Shown piece by piece: positions 18,442 to 27,702 of a stretch of 64,000 nucleotides of DNA (position 1 is the first letter of the stretch; each line of letters starts with the position of its first letter). The translations under genes and the position numbers were made by a program. Below the pieces are notes generated by a model, which ran no database searches, was not told the origin of the DNA, and saw only the letters and a program-made list of their open reading frames with translations. Location: positions 87,900 to 151,899 of the forward strand of contig NZ_JACHGE010000007.1 in assembly GCF_014202225.1 (NCBI RefSeq). The letters are read 5' to 3'. Source of the DNA: Algibacter amylolyticus (GTDB lineage: Bacteria; Bacteroidota; Bacteroidia; Flavobacteriales; Flavobacteriaceae).

Positions 18442-19404
18442 TTAAGAGACCTTATTTTTTACAAATTGTAAGGCACGTTTTTCATTATAATACACATTCT
18501 TTTTATCTATAAAACCTGCATGCCCACCATAATTAGGCATTTCTAAATACAAATTATCATTGTTTTTAGCCTCCTTTACTGGATAACATTCTGGAGATAA
18601 AAAAGAATCGTTTAAAGCATTAATAATTAAAGTTGGAATTTTTATTTTCGGCAAAAACTGTAAACTACTACTACGTACATAATAATCTAAAGCATCTTCA
18701 AAATCGTGTGCTTTTGCGGTATACACATTATCGAAATCTGTTAATGTCTTTATAGATTCTAGCGTTTTATCATTTAGCTTATCAGGAAACTTTTTCTGTT
18801 TAACCTTTAACCTGTTTAATAAATGTTTTAAAAACCTATCGTGGTATAATTTGTTTTTAAACGTATGCAATTGCAATGCCGAACCTGCTAAATAACACGG
18901 TACAGAAACAGCTATTGCCGCTTTAACCTCTTCAGGAATAATATTTCGTTCTCCTAAATATTTTAGAATAATATTAGCACCTAAACTAATGCCTTTTAAG
19001 TAAATTTCTGAATAAGATTTTGTGCCATTAATATGGGCCAAAACATTTTTTAAATCCTCAGTATCACCAGAATGATAACTTCTATATTTTAAATTGTCTT
19101 CGCCACTACAGCCTCTAAAATTTATACAAACAGCATCAATATTATTTTCGTTAAATAATTTTGCTGTTCCCGTCATGTAGGGACGTTGTCCGTTGCCTTC
19201 TAAACCATGCAGAAGCACAACAAGCTTATTTGTTTTTTGTTTAGAATAACTCCAATCTAAGTCTAAAAAATCGCCATCAATTAATGTAATACGTTCACGT
19301 TCTTGTTTTATAGCTACGCGACGCACCAATCCAGAATACACTGTGGATACAAATCCTTTTTTAAAGAATAATGGTGGCTTGTATGTTGACTCTACTATTG
19401 GCAT
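18442..19404 (-). CDS. YheT-family alpha/beta hydrolase
   Basis: A 320-residue hydrolase of the YheT/ABHD1-3 group. The oxyanion region LLHGLEGN (64-71), nucleophile S140 in KGISLGAN, an acidic residue in INALNDSFLSPECYP and histidine in NYGGHAGFID give a complete catalytic triad. The family contains esterases of uncertain substrate. Its start lies 4 bp after the adenine deaminase stop, so the two genes are co-transcribed, although no functional link is known. Confidence 0.88.
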   Translation of the reverse strand: MPIVESTYKPPLFFKKGFVSTVYSGLVRRVAIKQERERITLIDGDFLDLDWSYSKQKTNKLVVLLHGLEGNGQRPYMTGTAKLFNENNIDAVCINFRGCSGEDNLKYRSYHSGDTEDLKNVLAHINGTKSYSEIYLKGISLGANIILKYLGERNIIPEEVKAAIAVSVPCYLAGSALQLHTFKNKLYHDRFLKHLLNRLKVKQKKFPDKLNDKTLESIKTLTDFDNVYTAKAHDFEDALDYYVRSSSLQFLPKIKIPTLIINALNDSFLSPECYPVKEAKNNDNLYLEMPNYGGHAGFIDKKNVYYNEKRALQFVKNKVS

Positions 19405-19408
19405 GTAT

Positions 19409-21031
19409 TTATTTTACTTTAAGGTCTGCAAATTTAAAAGTATTTCCGTTAAATAATCCTTTATCGCTTAATTTTAACGAAGGTATAACTAATAAAGCCA
19501 TAAAAGACAAGGTCATATAAGGCGCATGTAGTTTACTTCCTAAAGTTTTCGCCATTTTATCTAACTCCGCATATTGCTTCCCTATAGTTTCGCCATCTTT
19601 ATCGCTCATAATTCCTGCTACTGGAAGAGACACTATTTTTTCTTCGGAATTGGAAACAGCACAAATTCCACCTTTATTTTTTATAATAACATTTACCGCT
19701 TTACTGATGGCTTCGTCTGAAACACCTACAGCAATGATATTATGAGAATCATGCCCAACAGATGATGCAATAGCACCTTCGGTTAAACCAAAATTCTTTA
19801 TAAATGCCATAGCTGGCTTTTGATTTTCATAACGATTTACAACCGTCATTTTTAAAATATCATTCTTAACATTGGATACTAAGTTACCACCTTGGTGTTT
19901 CGCTTTTTCAACTAACTCATTGGTTACCAACTGCCCTTCTAAAGCTTCAATTACACGAATTTGTTTTGCTGTAGATTCTACTCTAAAATCGGTAACTTCT
20001 TTTTCATTACAGTTAAAATTATTGAGATTTTCAAAGGTGACATCCTGTATTAACGATTTTCCATCAGTAAAAACAAGTTCTCCTTTTATATAGGTTTGAA
20101 GCGTTTTAAAAGTTCTTAAATCTTGCAACACAATTAAATCTGCATCATCGCCTTTTTGCAGTAAACCAACATCTAGATTATAATGTTTTACAGGATTAAT
20201 ACAAGCGGCTTGCAAGACTTTAAACACATCGATTCCCTTTGCTACTGCACGCTCACACAGTTGATTAATATGTCCTAAAATTAAATCGTCTGGGTGTTTA
20301 TCGTCGCTACAAAACATCATGTTTTCAAAATGTTCTGGTAACAAATCAATTAAAGCATCGAAATTTTTAGCAGCACTTCCTTCTCTAATTAAAATTTTCA
20401 TGCCTTTTTGAAGCTTCTCTAGAGCCTCATCAAAGGTAAAACACTCATGATCGGTTGTAATTCCTGCACGAATATACTTCGATACATCTTTACCTCTTAG
20501 TCCTGGTGCATGTCCATCAATAGGTTTATTAAAATATTTAGCCCAAGCTATTTTTTTCATGACTTCATCGTCATTAAAAAGAACGCCAGGGTAATTCATC
20601 ATTTCAGCTAAATACTTAATATCGGGGTTTTCAAGAAGTACTTTAATATCATCGGAATCTATAATGGCTCCAGCCGATTCAAAATCTGTAGCAGGAACAC
20701 AAGACGGTGCCCCAAAGTTGAATTTAAAAGGGACTTGCTTTCCGTTTTCAATCATAAACTCCACACCTTTAACCCCTAATACATTAGCTATTTCATGCGG
20801 ATCGGAAACGGTTGATACTGTGCCATGAGTTACTGCTAGTTTAGCAAACTCACTAGGCACTAACATAGAACTTTCTATATGAATATGCGCATCTACAAAA
20901 CCTGGAATTATATATTGGTTAACCTGATGCTCCTTTTCTTGAATAGAAACAATTTTACCGTTTACAAATGTAATTTCTCCTTTGTAAATGCGTTTATTTT
21001 GTATGTCTACTATGTTGCCTTGTAAAATCAA
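19409..21031 (-). CDS. ade: Adenine deaminase
   Basis: Converts adenine to hypoxanthine plus ammonia in purine salvage. The 540-residue protein has the metal-binding VDAHIHIES (46-54), the [12 protein letters not shown] segment, [11 protein letters not shown], the [11 protein letters not shown] motif and the C-terminal [12 protein letters not shown] and GG.CAV region typical of the Ade (YerA-like) family. The start is TTG at 21031, the only in-frame candidate just before the conserved N-terminus. The YheT-like hydrolase follows 4 bp downstream. Confidence 0.93.
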   Translation of the reverse strand: MILQGNIVDIQNKRIYKGEITFVNGKIVSIQEKEHQVNQYIIPGFVDAHIHIESSMLVPSEFAKLAVTHGTVSTVSDPHEIANVLGVKGVEFMIENGKQVPFKFNFGAPSCVPATDFESAGAIIDSDDIKVLLENPDIKYLAEMMNYPGVLFNDDEVMKKIAWAKYFNKPIDGHAPGLRGKDVSKYIRAGITTDHECFTFDEALEKLQKGMKILIREGSAAKNFDALIDLLPEHFENMMFCSDDKHPDDLILGHINQLCERAVAKGIDVFKVLQAACINPVKHYNLDVGLLQKGDDADLIVLQDLRTFKTLQTYIKGELVFTDGKSLIQDVTFENLNNFNCNEKEVTDFRVESTAKQIRVIEALEGQLVTNELVEKAKHQGGNLVSNVKNDILKMTVVNRYENQKPAMAFIKNFGLTEGAIASSVGHDSHNIIAVGVSDEAISKAVNVIIKNKGGICAVSNSEEKIVSLPVAGIMSDKDGETIGKQYAELDKMAKTLGSKLHAPYMTLSFMALLVIPSLKLSDKGLFNGNTFKFADLKVK

Positions 21032-21113
21032 ATGGATGCTTTTTTTAAGTTTTAATAAGAAATATTATAAGCTTACTATTATATACGTGGAAAAGAGAAT
21101 TTAAAGCTATGCG

Positions 21114-22430
21114 CTATTTCAATTCAATTTTCATTATTTGTTTGGTACTTTCTGTTACTCTAAACCGGTTATCGGCGCGCCTGTTAATTACCCACACGAT
21201 GTCTTTGCCTGAATAGAGGAGCCATGTATTTTCTTTATCTAAAAGTGATAATTTTTCGTCTTTAAAATACTTACTTACTTTTTTCTTTCCTGTCATGCCT
21301 AACGGATAAAACACATCGCCTTCTTCATATTTCTTAATAGTTAAAGGAAACTGCAGCTTGCTTTTATCAACATAGATAACATTGGTTCGTTTTCCAAAAA
21401 TAGCGTCGGCTTCATCGAAAAATAAGATGCCGAAAGGTGTTTCTATTTGCTTTTCGTTTTTTAAAACTGAAATAGATTTATGATGCTCCACATCTATTTT
21501 ACTTAGCAATAAATGCGCTCTGTTTTTTATTAATCGGTAGGTGTTAGAAAATACTTGCTTACCGGTTTCGCCATCCAATAAACTAACAATATCGTCCCAT
21601 TGGGTGAAACCAAATTCCTTTAAAGCCTCATAAAGGTATGGCTTAGGGTTGTTAAGTTTTTTAAATTCGGCAATTTTAAACCGTACTTCGTTACCCTCTA
21701 TATTTTCGATAGCTTTATTTAAAAAAGTATCGACACTATCTTCGACGATATGATTTGTTTCCTTTAGATTATTGAGTGTGTTTTGAAAACTTTGTAGCAA
21801 ACTTGGGTTTATTTCCTTTAAAACAGGAATGACTTGGTGTCTTAATTTATTTCGTAAATATTTTACCGATTTATTACTACTATCGTCGCGCCAAGATATG
21901 TTATTTTTCGCGGCATAGTTTTCGATGTCTTGAGATGAAAATGGTAATAATGGGCGCACAAACTTACCATTAACTTCGGGTATTCCTGTGAGACCTTCTA
22001 ACCCTGTTCCTCTTGTAAAATTGATTAAAAATGTTTCTAGATTATCGTCGGCATGATGTGCGGTTAATATGTAATCGAATTTTAATTGATTGGCTAAATC
22101 GTTAAACCAATTGTAACGCAACTCGCGTGCCGCCATTTGAATGGACAACTTAGCATCTGTGGCAAAAGTTTGCGTATCGAAACGTTCTACAAAGACTTCT
22201 AGATTTAATTTATTGGCAAGATTAGCTACCGATGCTTCGTCGGCTTCACTTTCGGCGCCTCTTAAATTAAAATTGCAATGTGCTAAGGTTATATCTAGTT
22301 TTAATTGGTGACATAAATGAGTTAGCACCACGCTGTCTATTCCGCCAGAAATAGCGATTAGTATTTTACCTTCGTTTAAAAACGAGAGGTTTTTATTGAT
22401 ATGAGTTTGTAATGTATTGTGCACGCTCAA
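21114..22430 (-). CDS. tilS: tRNA(Ile)-lysidine synthase
   Basis: Attaches lysine to C34 of the AUA-reading isoleucine tRNA so that it decodes AUA. The 438-residue protein has the PP-loop motif SGGIDS at 28-33, the family block HNFNLRG-like AHCNFNLRG, TAHHADDNLETFLINFTRG and the C-terminal substrate-binding domain (PLGMTGKKKVSKYFKDEKL). The reading frame begins with TTG at 22430. It is downstream of pabB on the same strand, separated by a 213-bp stretch that carries a dispersed repeat. Confidence 0.95.
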   Translation of the reverse strand: MSVHNTLQTHINKNLSFLNEGKILIAISGGIDSVVLTHLCHQLKLDITLAHCNFNLRGAESEADEASVANLANKLNLEVFVERFDTQTFATDAKLSIQMAARELRYNWFNDLANQLKFDYILTAHHADDNLETFLINFTRGTGLEGLTGIPEVNGKFVRPLLPFSSQDIENYAAKNNISWRDDSSNKSVKYLRNKLRHQVIPVLKEINPSLLQSFQNTLNNLKETNHIVEDSVDTFLNKAIENIEGNEVRFKIAEFKKLNNPKPYLYEALKEFGFTQWDDIVSLLDGETGKQVFSNTYRLIKNRAHLLLSKIDVEHHKSISVLKNEKQIETPFGILFFDEADAIFGKRTNVIYVDKSKLQFPLTIKKYEEGDVFYPLGMTGKKKVSKYFKDEKLSLLDKENTWLLYSGKDIVWVINRRADNRFRVTESTKQIMKIELK

Positions 22431-22527
22431 AGTTAAGTTTTATTTTATTCTCGCAAAAGATGAGAAGCCTTAAGTTTTTAAAATATACCATAGATTTCTG
22501 TTTTAAAACCTGCGCTGGCAGATGCGT

Positions 22528-22634
22528 GCGCAAGGGATTGAAACGGCATCCTTTTTTTGCTGCCATAAATGGCAAAAAAAGATATAGTGTAAAGCCCGAC
22601 CCTTGGGTTGCCTGCCTGCCGGCAGGCAGGCGCC
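22528..22634. repeat. Dispersed repeat, copy 1, with an embedded 20-bp palindrome
   Basis: The ends match the reverse complement of copies at 26632-26718 and 50611-50696: GCGCAAGGGATTG at 22528-22540 and AAAGCCCGACCCTTGGG near 22591-22607. The core is different and forms a 10-bp hairpin (CTTTTTTTGC at 22551-22560 with GCAAAAAAAG at 22572-22581). A perfect 20-bp palindrome built of CCTG/CAGG units (22611-22630) is set between the GGTTG and CGCC ends. It sits between pabB and tilS and can encode spurious ORFs on both strands. Confidence 0.65.
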
Positions 22635-22643
22635 ATAAACCTT

Positions 22644-23948
22644 TTAATTTTCTAAAACATCGCGCATAGCCTTGGCTTTTATTAGGCATTCCTCGTACTC
22701 TTTTAAGGGATCGCTTTTGGCTGTTATGGCGCCACCAACGGAATAAGAGACGAATTTTTTGGTTTTATTGTAGAGAATGCTTCGTATTACGACGTTAAAA
22801 TCGAAATCGCCCGTGGGTGTAAAATACCCGATGGCACCGGAATAGATTCCGCGTTTGCAATCCTCGAGGGTTTCTATAATTTTCATGGCCGATAATTTTG
22901 GCGCTCCCGTCATGCTACCCATTGGGAATGTGCTTTTTATAATATCGACTGGATGCGTGCTTGGATCCACCTGAGAAGTGATTGTAGAAATCATGTGATG
23001 CACTTGCTGGAAGGTGTAAATTTTACATAACTCCTCGACTTTTACACTGCCTTTTAATGCTGTTTTTGATAAATCGTTACGCACTAAATCGACTATCATA
23101 ATGTTTTCGCTACGTTCCTTTTTATCTTTATGTAGGTTTGTTTTTAGCAAATTATCGTCGGCGGTATTCATTGCACGTTTTGCTGTCCCTTTTATGGGTT
23201 GCGAAATTATGGTATTGCCTTGCTTTTTTAAATAGCGCTCGGGCGATGCACTAAGTACATACTTATCTTCCAGCTTTATAAACGCTGCAAAGGGCGGTTT
23301 GGAAATACTATTGAGTTTTTGGTAGGTTTCCAAAGGGTTTATTTCCTTATTTTCGGCATAAAACTCTTGGCAAAAATTGGCCTCGTAAATGTCGCCACGG
23401 TAAATATGCTCTAGCATGGTGTTTACCTTCTCGAAGTAAGCATCCTTATGGGTACGTAGCTTAATTTTAATATCGGAATATGCTTGTCCGCGAGCTACTT
23501 GCGTACGTATTTTTATGGCTAGTAGGTCGTCGTCAATTTCGTCGTCAACAAAATTTAAATATTGAATTTCAACTTGGTTACCACTAATTAAAAACACCTT
23601 TTTTGGCTGAAAGAAACACATATCGGAAAAGCCTAATCCATCAAATTTACTAGACTTTAACGCTTCGGTATCGTTTTTTAAATCGTAGGTTAGGTAACCA
23701 AAAATCCAATCGTTGGTATAGCCTTGGTACTCTTTAAGTTTCTCGAAACCTTGGTGGTAATCTGTTTTAATACTCGTAAAAGCTTCTACCGCCAAAATAG
23801 CATCGTAACTGTAATGCTTTTGCTCATTTTTGTTGGTGTTTGGGTTAGAGTCTAGCCATACAACTTCATCAAATTGTTGAGCCCAATTAAGCAGCTGGGT
23901 TTTAAATTTTTCGATATCCTCGAAAGTATGAATTTGTTTTGTCCTCAA
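22644..23948 (-). CDS. pabB: Aminodeoxychorismate synthase component I
   Basis: Makes 4-amino-4-deoxychorismate from chorismate for folate synthesis. The 434-residue protein has the chorismate-binding core: SASPERYLKK, SQPIKGTAKR, ERSENIMIVDLVRNDLSK, TFPMGSMTGAPKLSAMKIIE and a C-terminal GGAITAKSDPLKEYEE. The length fits PabB rather than TrpE. No pabA or pabC is adjacent. The frame starts with TTG at 23948 (encoding the MRTKQIHTF start); no ATG is available nearby. A -7 box for it lies at 24002-24009. Confidence 0.9.
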   Translation of the reverse strand: MRTKQIHTFEDIEKFKTQLLNWAQQFDEVVWLDSNPNTNKNEQKHYSYDAILAVEAFTSIKTDYHQGFEKLKEYQGYTNDWIFGYLTYDLKNDTEALKSSKFDGLGFSDMCFFQPKKVFLISGNQVEIQYLNFVDDEIDDDLLAIKIRTQVARGQAYSDIKIKLRTHKDAYFEKVNTMLEHIYRGDIYEANFCQEFYAENKEINPLETYQKLNSISKPPFAAFIKLEDKYVLSASPERYLKKQGNTIISQPIKGTAKRAMNTADDNLLKTNLHKDKKERSENIMIVDLVRNDLSKTALKGSVKVEELCKIYTFQQVHHMISTITSQVDPSTHPVDIIKSTFPMGSMTGAPKLSAMKIIETLEDCKRGIYSGAIGYFTPTGDFDFNVVIRSILYNKTKKFVSYSVGGAITAKSDPLKEYEECLIKAKAMRDVLEN

Positions 23949-24001
23949 TTAAATAAATTATTAGGAATTCATTTTAACCTTAAGTCACAATAAATTCTAA
24001 G

Positions 24002-24009
24002 CAAAGTTA
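24002..24009 (-). promoter_or_regulatory. Putative -7 box for pabB
   Basis: On the minus strand this reads TAACTTTG, a full match to the Bacteroidota consensus TAnnTTTG, 53 bp before the TTG start of pabB. No -33 TTG is obvious. Confidence 0.35.
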
Positions 24010-24175
24010 GTTAGAATCCATAAAGCCTGTCTAAAATTTTATCAATTATTTTAGTAAAACTTATAACCCTTTGTTTATGCTTTTAATAAAAATGATATTC
24101 TGTTAACATCAAAAATCAGTAAACCGCTTTTTAAAATTTAAGATTTTTGTACATTGTTTTAAATTTAAAAAATTC

Positions 24176-25066
24176 ATGTACAGCTTAGAAAATAATATCC
24201 TTAAAATTGACATTAAAAAAACGGGCGCAGAGCTATGCGGCATTACCGGTTTAAAAAACAACATCGCTTTTATGTGGCATGCAGACCCCGATATTTGGGG
24301 TAGTTACGCGCCTAATCTATTCCCTATTATTGGTGCACTAAAAGATAATACTTATATTTTTGAAGACCATAAATACGAGTTACCAAAACATGGTTTTATT
24401 AGAAATAATGAAGATATTACACTACTTGAACAAACTAAAAACAGTATTACCTTTAAACTTGTTAGTAATAATGATTTAATAAAAAAATACCCTTTTAATT
24501 TTGAGTTTTTAATTACTTACACACTTACAGAAAACACTATTGAAGTAAAACATAGCATAAAAAACCTAGATGACAACACCATGTATTTTTCGGTTGGCGG
24601 CCACCCCGCTTTTAAATGCCCTGTTTACCAAAACGAAAATTACGAAGATTACTCCTTCGAGTTTGAACACACCGAAAACTCCAAAACGCATTTAGTGAAT
24701 ATGGAAAATGGTTTAATAACTGCCAATACAGAACAGGTATTTGATAACTCGAATAAAATTGAACTAAACCGCGATATATTTAAAAAGGACGCGCTTATTT
24801 TTAAAGATTTAAAATCTAAAAAAGTGACCTTAAAAAGTGCGAATCACGGTCCTATTTTAACGGTAAGTCACCATGATTTCGACTATTTAGGGCTTTGGGC
24901 AAAACCAAACGGCGACTATGTATGTATAGAGCCATGGCTGGGTATAGCAGATAGCGAAGACACTAACCAAAACCTAATAGAAAAAGAAGGGATTATTAGT
25001 TTAGCCCCAAATAAAAGTTACCAAGCCACCTATAGTATTGAAATACATAATAGCCATTTAGTCTAA
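24176..25066 (+). CDS. Aldose 1-epimerase family protein (LacX-like)
   Basis: A 296-residue cytoplasmic protein of the galactose mutarotase superfamily. Typical features are the early ELCGITGLKNN, the PNLFPIIGALKDN region, KHGFIRNNED, the HPAFKCP motif with a likely catalytic histidine (GGHPAFKCP) and the acidic residue in CIEPWLGIAD. LacX-like members interconvert anomers of hexoses or hexose phosphates, with substrates mostly unknown. It stands alone, divergent from pabB, with a 227-bp gap. Confidence 0.88.
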   Translation: MYSLENNILKIDIKKTGAELCGITGLKNNIAFMWHADPDIWGSYAPNLFPIIGALKDNTYIFEDHKYELPKHGFIRNNEDITLLEQTKNSITFKLVSNNDLIKKYPFNFEFLITYTLTENTIEVKHSIKNLDDNTMYFSVGGHPAFKCPVYQNENYEDYSFEFEHTENSKTHLVNMENGLITANTEQVFDNSNKIELNRDIFKKDALIFKDLKSKKVTLKSANHGPILTVSHHDFDYLGLWAKPNGDYVCIEPWLGIADSEDTNQNLIEKEGIISLAPNKSYQATYSIEIHNSHLV

Positions 25067-25081
25067 CAGAATAAATAAGCT

Positions 25082-25089
25082 TAACTTTG
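25082..25089 (+). promoter_or_regulatory. Putative -7 box for the DEAD-box helicase gene
   Basis: TAACTTTG matches TAnnTTTG and lies 105 bp upstream of the helicase ATG. This would give a leader of about 100 bases, which is common for cold-inducible helicases, but that use is inference. No clear -33 element. Confidence 0.3.
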
Positions 25090-25194
25090 CGCGCTAAATA
25101 GCACTATTTTGTAATTTAAGCTTAGGTGTAACTTTTATTTTTAAGGCACCTCACTTTAATTGCAAAGCAAACAACAGTAGTATTACAGAAACTT

Positions 25195-26553
25195 ATGGCA
25201 CATTTTGAAGATTTAAATTTAAACACACCTTTACTTAACGCACTTAGCGACTTAGGTTTTACAACACCTACGCCTATACAAGAAGAGGCCTTTAACATTG
25301 TGGCATCTGGTAAAGACGTGGTTGGTATAGCACAAACAGGTACAGGTAAAACTTATGCCTATATGCTGCCAATACTTAAAAACTTAAAATTTTCGAAACA
25401 AGAAAACCCAAGAGTTTTGGTTTTAGTACCAACAAGAGAGTTAGTTGTGCAGGTTGTAGACGAAATAGAAAAACTATCAAAATACATAAACAATCGTGTT
25501 TTAGGTGTTTACGGTGGCACCAATATAAATACCCAAAAACAAGCCATTGCCGAAGGTATCGATATTTTAGTAGCCACACCTGGTCGCCTTTACGATTTAG
25601 CTTTAACACGAGTTTTACAACTTAAATCCATACAAAAATTAGTAATTGACGAGGTGGATGTTATGCTGGATTTAGGTTTTAGACACCAGTTAATAAACAT
25701 TTTTGATATCCTGCCAGAAAAGCGCCAAAACATTATGTTTTCGGCAACCATGACGCAAGATGTCGATTTACTAATTAACGATTTCTTTAAAAGTCCTGAG
25801 CGCGTATCCATTGCCGTTTCTGGAACACCGCTAGATAATATATCGCAACAGCGTTACATAGTGCCTAACTTTTACACCAAGGTAAATTTGTTAACCCATT
25901 TATTAAAAGATAAAGAGCGCTTTAATAAAGTATTAATTTTTGTAGCCTATAAACGTATGGCAGACCGTTTATTCGATAATTTGGATGAGCGTTTTCACGA
26001 CGAGTTATGCGTAATCCACTCCAACAAAACACAAAATTACAGGCTACGTAGTATCGAGCAATTTCGAAATGGCGAAAACCGTATTTTAGTAGCTACCGAT
26101 GTTATGGCACGTGGTTTAGATATCGATAACGTATCGCATGTTATTAATTTCGATACACCAGATTTCCCCGAAAACTACATGCACCGTATTGGTAGAACAG
26201 GTCGTGCGGAACGCGAAGGTGAAGCCCTTGTTTTTACCACTAAAAAAGAGCAAGAAGCTATCGAAAATATCGAGTTGTTAATGAAAATGACCATTCCGGT
26301 TCTAGAAATTCCAGAAACCGTAACCATTTCTACCGATCTTATTGAAGAGGAACGTCCGCAAATAAAAGAGCGTAACAACCCAAACAAACGTAGTAAAGAC
26401 GAAGATGCTCCAGGACCAGCCTTTCATGAAAAATCTGAGAAAAACTCTAAAGAAAACTTAGGCGGTTCTTATAAATTTAAAATTGCTGCCAAGTACAAAA
26501 AACCTAAAACTAAAGGCGATAAAAACTATAACAGACGTAATAAAAGGAAATAA
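25195..26553 (+). CDS. DEAD-box RNA helicase (DEVD variant)
   Basis: An ATP-dependent RNA helicase of 452 residues, probably for ribosome assembly or RNA turnover. It shows the Q motif (TPTPIQEEA), Walker A AQTGTGKT (46-53), PTREL, TPGR, motif II as DEVD (152-155) instead of DEAD, SAT (183-185), ATDVMARGLDI and HRIGRTGRAEREGE. The last 70 residues are basic and disordered, rich in K, R and N, as in RhlE-like proteins. The A-to-V change in motif II keeps both acidic residues, so activity is expected to be retained. Confidence 0.92.
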   Translation: MAHFEDLNLNTPLLNALSDLGFTTPTPIQEEAFNIVASGKDVVGIAQTGTGKTYAYMLPILKNLKFSKQENPRVLVLVPTRELVVQVVDEIEKLSKYINNRVLGVYGGTNINTQKQAIAEGIDILVATPGRLYDLALTRVLQLKSIQKLVIDEVDVMLDLGFRHQLINIFDILPEKRQNIMFSATMTQDVDLLINDFFKSPERVSIAVSGTPLDNISQQRYIVPNFYTKVNLLTHLLKDKERFNKVLIFVAYKRMADRLFDNLDERFHDELCVIHSNKTQNYRLRSIEQFRNGENRILVATDVMARGLDIDNVSHVINFDTPDFPENYMHRIGRTGRAEREGEALVFTTKKEQEAIENIELLMKMTIPVLEIPETVTISTDLIEEERPQIKERNNPNKRSKDEDAPGPAFHEKSEKNSKENLGGSYKFKIAAKYKKPKTKGDKNYNRRNKRK

Positions 26554-26556
26554 GTC

Positions 26557-26582
26557 GCAGTTTTCAGCGGCAGTTTTCAGTG
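26557..26582. repeat. Two tandem 13-bp GCAGTTTTCAG units after the helicase stop
   Basis: GCAGTTTTCAGCG is followed at once by GCAGTTTTCAGTG, starting 4 bp after the stop codon. A decayed relative follows the DUF2911 gene at 51441-51467. Such CAG/CAGT runs are recurrent intergenic sequence in related genomes, to my recollection. Confidence 0.45.
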
Positions 26583-26631
26583 GGTTGCGTTTTTAAGAAT
26601 TAGTGTTTAAGTTTCCTATTGATATTTTTTG

Positions 26632-26718
26632 GGCGTTACCACAAGGGTCGCGCTTTCCGCTGCAAGTCCTCGCTCCTCCTACGTCGGGCTGTGGGCTTTT
26701 CACTGCAATCCCTAACGC
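26632..26718. repeat. Dispersed repeat, copy 2
   Basis: An 87-bp GC-richer element beginning GGCGTTACCACAAGGGTCG and ending GCAATCCCTAACGC. It aligns almost end to end with the copy at 50611-50696, and its two ends also match copy 1 at 22528-22634 in the opposite orientation. No ORF or transposase is associated. It behaves like a short REP/MITE-like interspersed repeat. Confidence 0.7.
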
Positions 26719-26900
26719 ACCTATCTGCCTAGTATAATTATTAGGTGATTTCTATGGAGTTGCTTGCTTGGGTTAATTTTATAATTCGTTACGCTAGCGC
26801 TAGTATTTACTAATGCCCATTTTAATCATACTCCTAAACTGGACGCACTCAATACGTCACTAATTTAAACTAGCGCTATCGAGGATTTATTAAAACATGC
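26719..26900. other. Non-coding stretch with an inverted repeat
   Basis: No credible gene. It contains the perfect 10-bp inverted repeat TAGCGCTAGT (26795-26804) and ACTAGCGCTA (26869-26878), with weaker pairing continuing inward (about 6 of the next 11 positions). This could be a decayed mobile-element remnant or a cruciform. Confidence 0.35.
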
Positions 26901-26940
26901 AAAAACCTCTCTTTCAATCTAATGAAAAAGAGATTTTAAA
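26901..26940 (-). terminator. Intrinsic terminator for the ExbB/MotA-like gene
   Basis: A 7-bp stem (TCTCTTT at 26908-26914 with AAAGAGA at 26927-26933) is followed on the minus strand by a short T run (26905-26901). It lies about 40 bp past the stop of the minus-strand gene. Confidence 0.5.
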
Positions 26941-26979
26941 TAATTCGATTAATTGATTGATGAAGAACCGCTATAGCTA

Positions 26980-27372
26980 CTAACCCTTCTGTAAGCCTCT
27001 TAAAACAATAATGCCTATTCGTGGTAAAATAAAAGTAATACAGCCAAATACAGTAGTTAAAAAGGCTACTTTAAGTCCTGTGGCCATCATGCCTTGGCTA
27101 ATACCGCCAATAGACTCTATAGCATCAAAGGCTGTAATCATGCCAATTGTAGAACCTAAAAACCCAAATACTAAACCTAATATACTAACATCGGATGCTA
27201 GTTTGGTCATTTTTTTAGATTTTAAAATATCCTTTTTCAAATTAACAAAGCCCATAACGAGAAACGCTATTGCCAACAACAGACAAATTAATATTAAGGA
27301 CATAAATAGTGGTCCGCCTTCCATAAATCTATCTACAAAAACATTCAAGAAAACAACTGATAACATAAACAT
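26980..27372 (-). CDS. Small MotA/TolQ/ExbB-like membrane protein
   Basis: A 130-residue protein with three predicted helices (about 1-15, 20-43 and 65-125 in two spans). The C-terminal part, GFLGSTIGMITAFDAIESIGGIS... GLKVAFLTTVFGCITFILPR, matches the core of MotA/TolQ/ExbB proton channels. It is shorter than true ExbB or TolQ (about 220 residues), and no ExbD, TolR or TonB gene is adjacent. It may be a stand-alone member of the fold rather than an energy-transducing complex subunit. A terminator follows its stop. Confidence 0.7.
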   Translation of the reverse strand: MFMLSVVFLNVFVDRFMEGGPLFMSLILICLLLAIAFLVMGFVNLKKDILKSKKMTKLASDVSILGLVFGFLGSTIGMITAFDAIESIGGISQGMMATGLKVAFLTTVFGCITFILPRIGIIVLRGLQKG

Positions 27373-27702
27373 AATTAATTGGTTTTAATTAAACATGGTA
27401 CAAACATATAGCCTTAATGTGTACTAAAAATTAATATGCGACGGATAACGAATTTAGCAATTAAAACAGCAATATGCTAAAACCGTAATTAAACCGGTTA
27501 TTCGTCTACAAAATATTTAAGCCCTTAAAATTTATAGTATTATTGTAATATAAACCGAACTGTGTTTTTACTTAATAAGCTAAGCACAGTTTGATCTAGA
27601 ATAATACGTTTTAAAACGGAATATTATATACTCGAAACAAATTTCACTCATAATAATGAGTAAAAACACACTCGAATTGACAAAATTCCTAAAACATTTG
27701 TA
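27373..27702. promoter_or_regulatory. Dyad-rich leader region before the LytS/LytTR operon
   Basis: This 330-bp gap has no gene but several dyads: AACCGGTT (27491-27498), a 10-bp stem AACTGTGTTT/AAGCACAGTT with one wobble pair (27558-27591), the perfect 12-bp palindrome CGTTTTAAAACG (27607-27618) and ACTCAT-AATA-ATGAGT (27646-27661). Such density suggests regulator binding or RNA structure in the leader of the two-component genes. Which protein acts is unknown. Confidence 0.4.

Noticed and set aside
22393-22689. Open frames on both strands across the dispersed repeat between tilS and pabB
   Set aside because: They overlap the repeat, the palindrome and the ends of two real genes; their sequence is repeat translation.
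26980-27372. An ExbB-ExbD-TonB energy system
   Set aside because: Only the short ExbB-like protein is present; no ExbD or TonB gene is adjacent.
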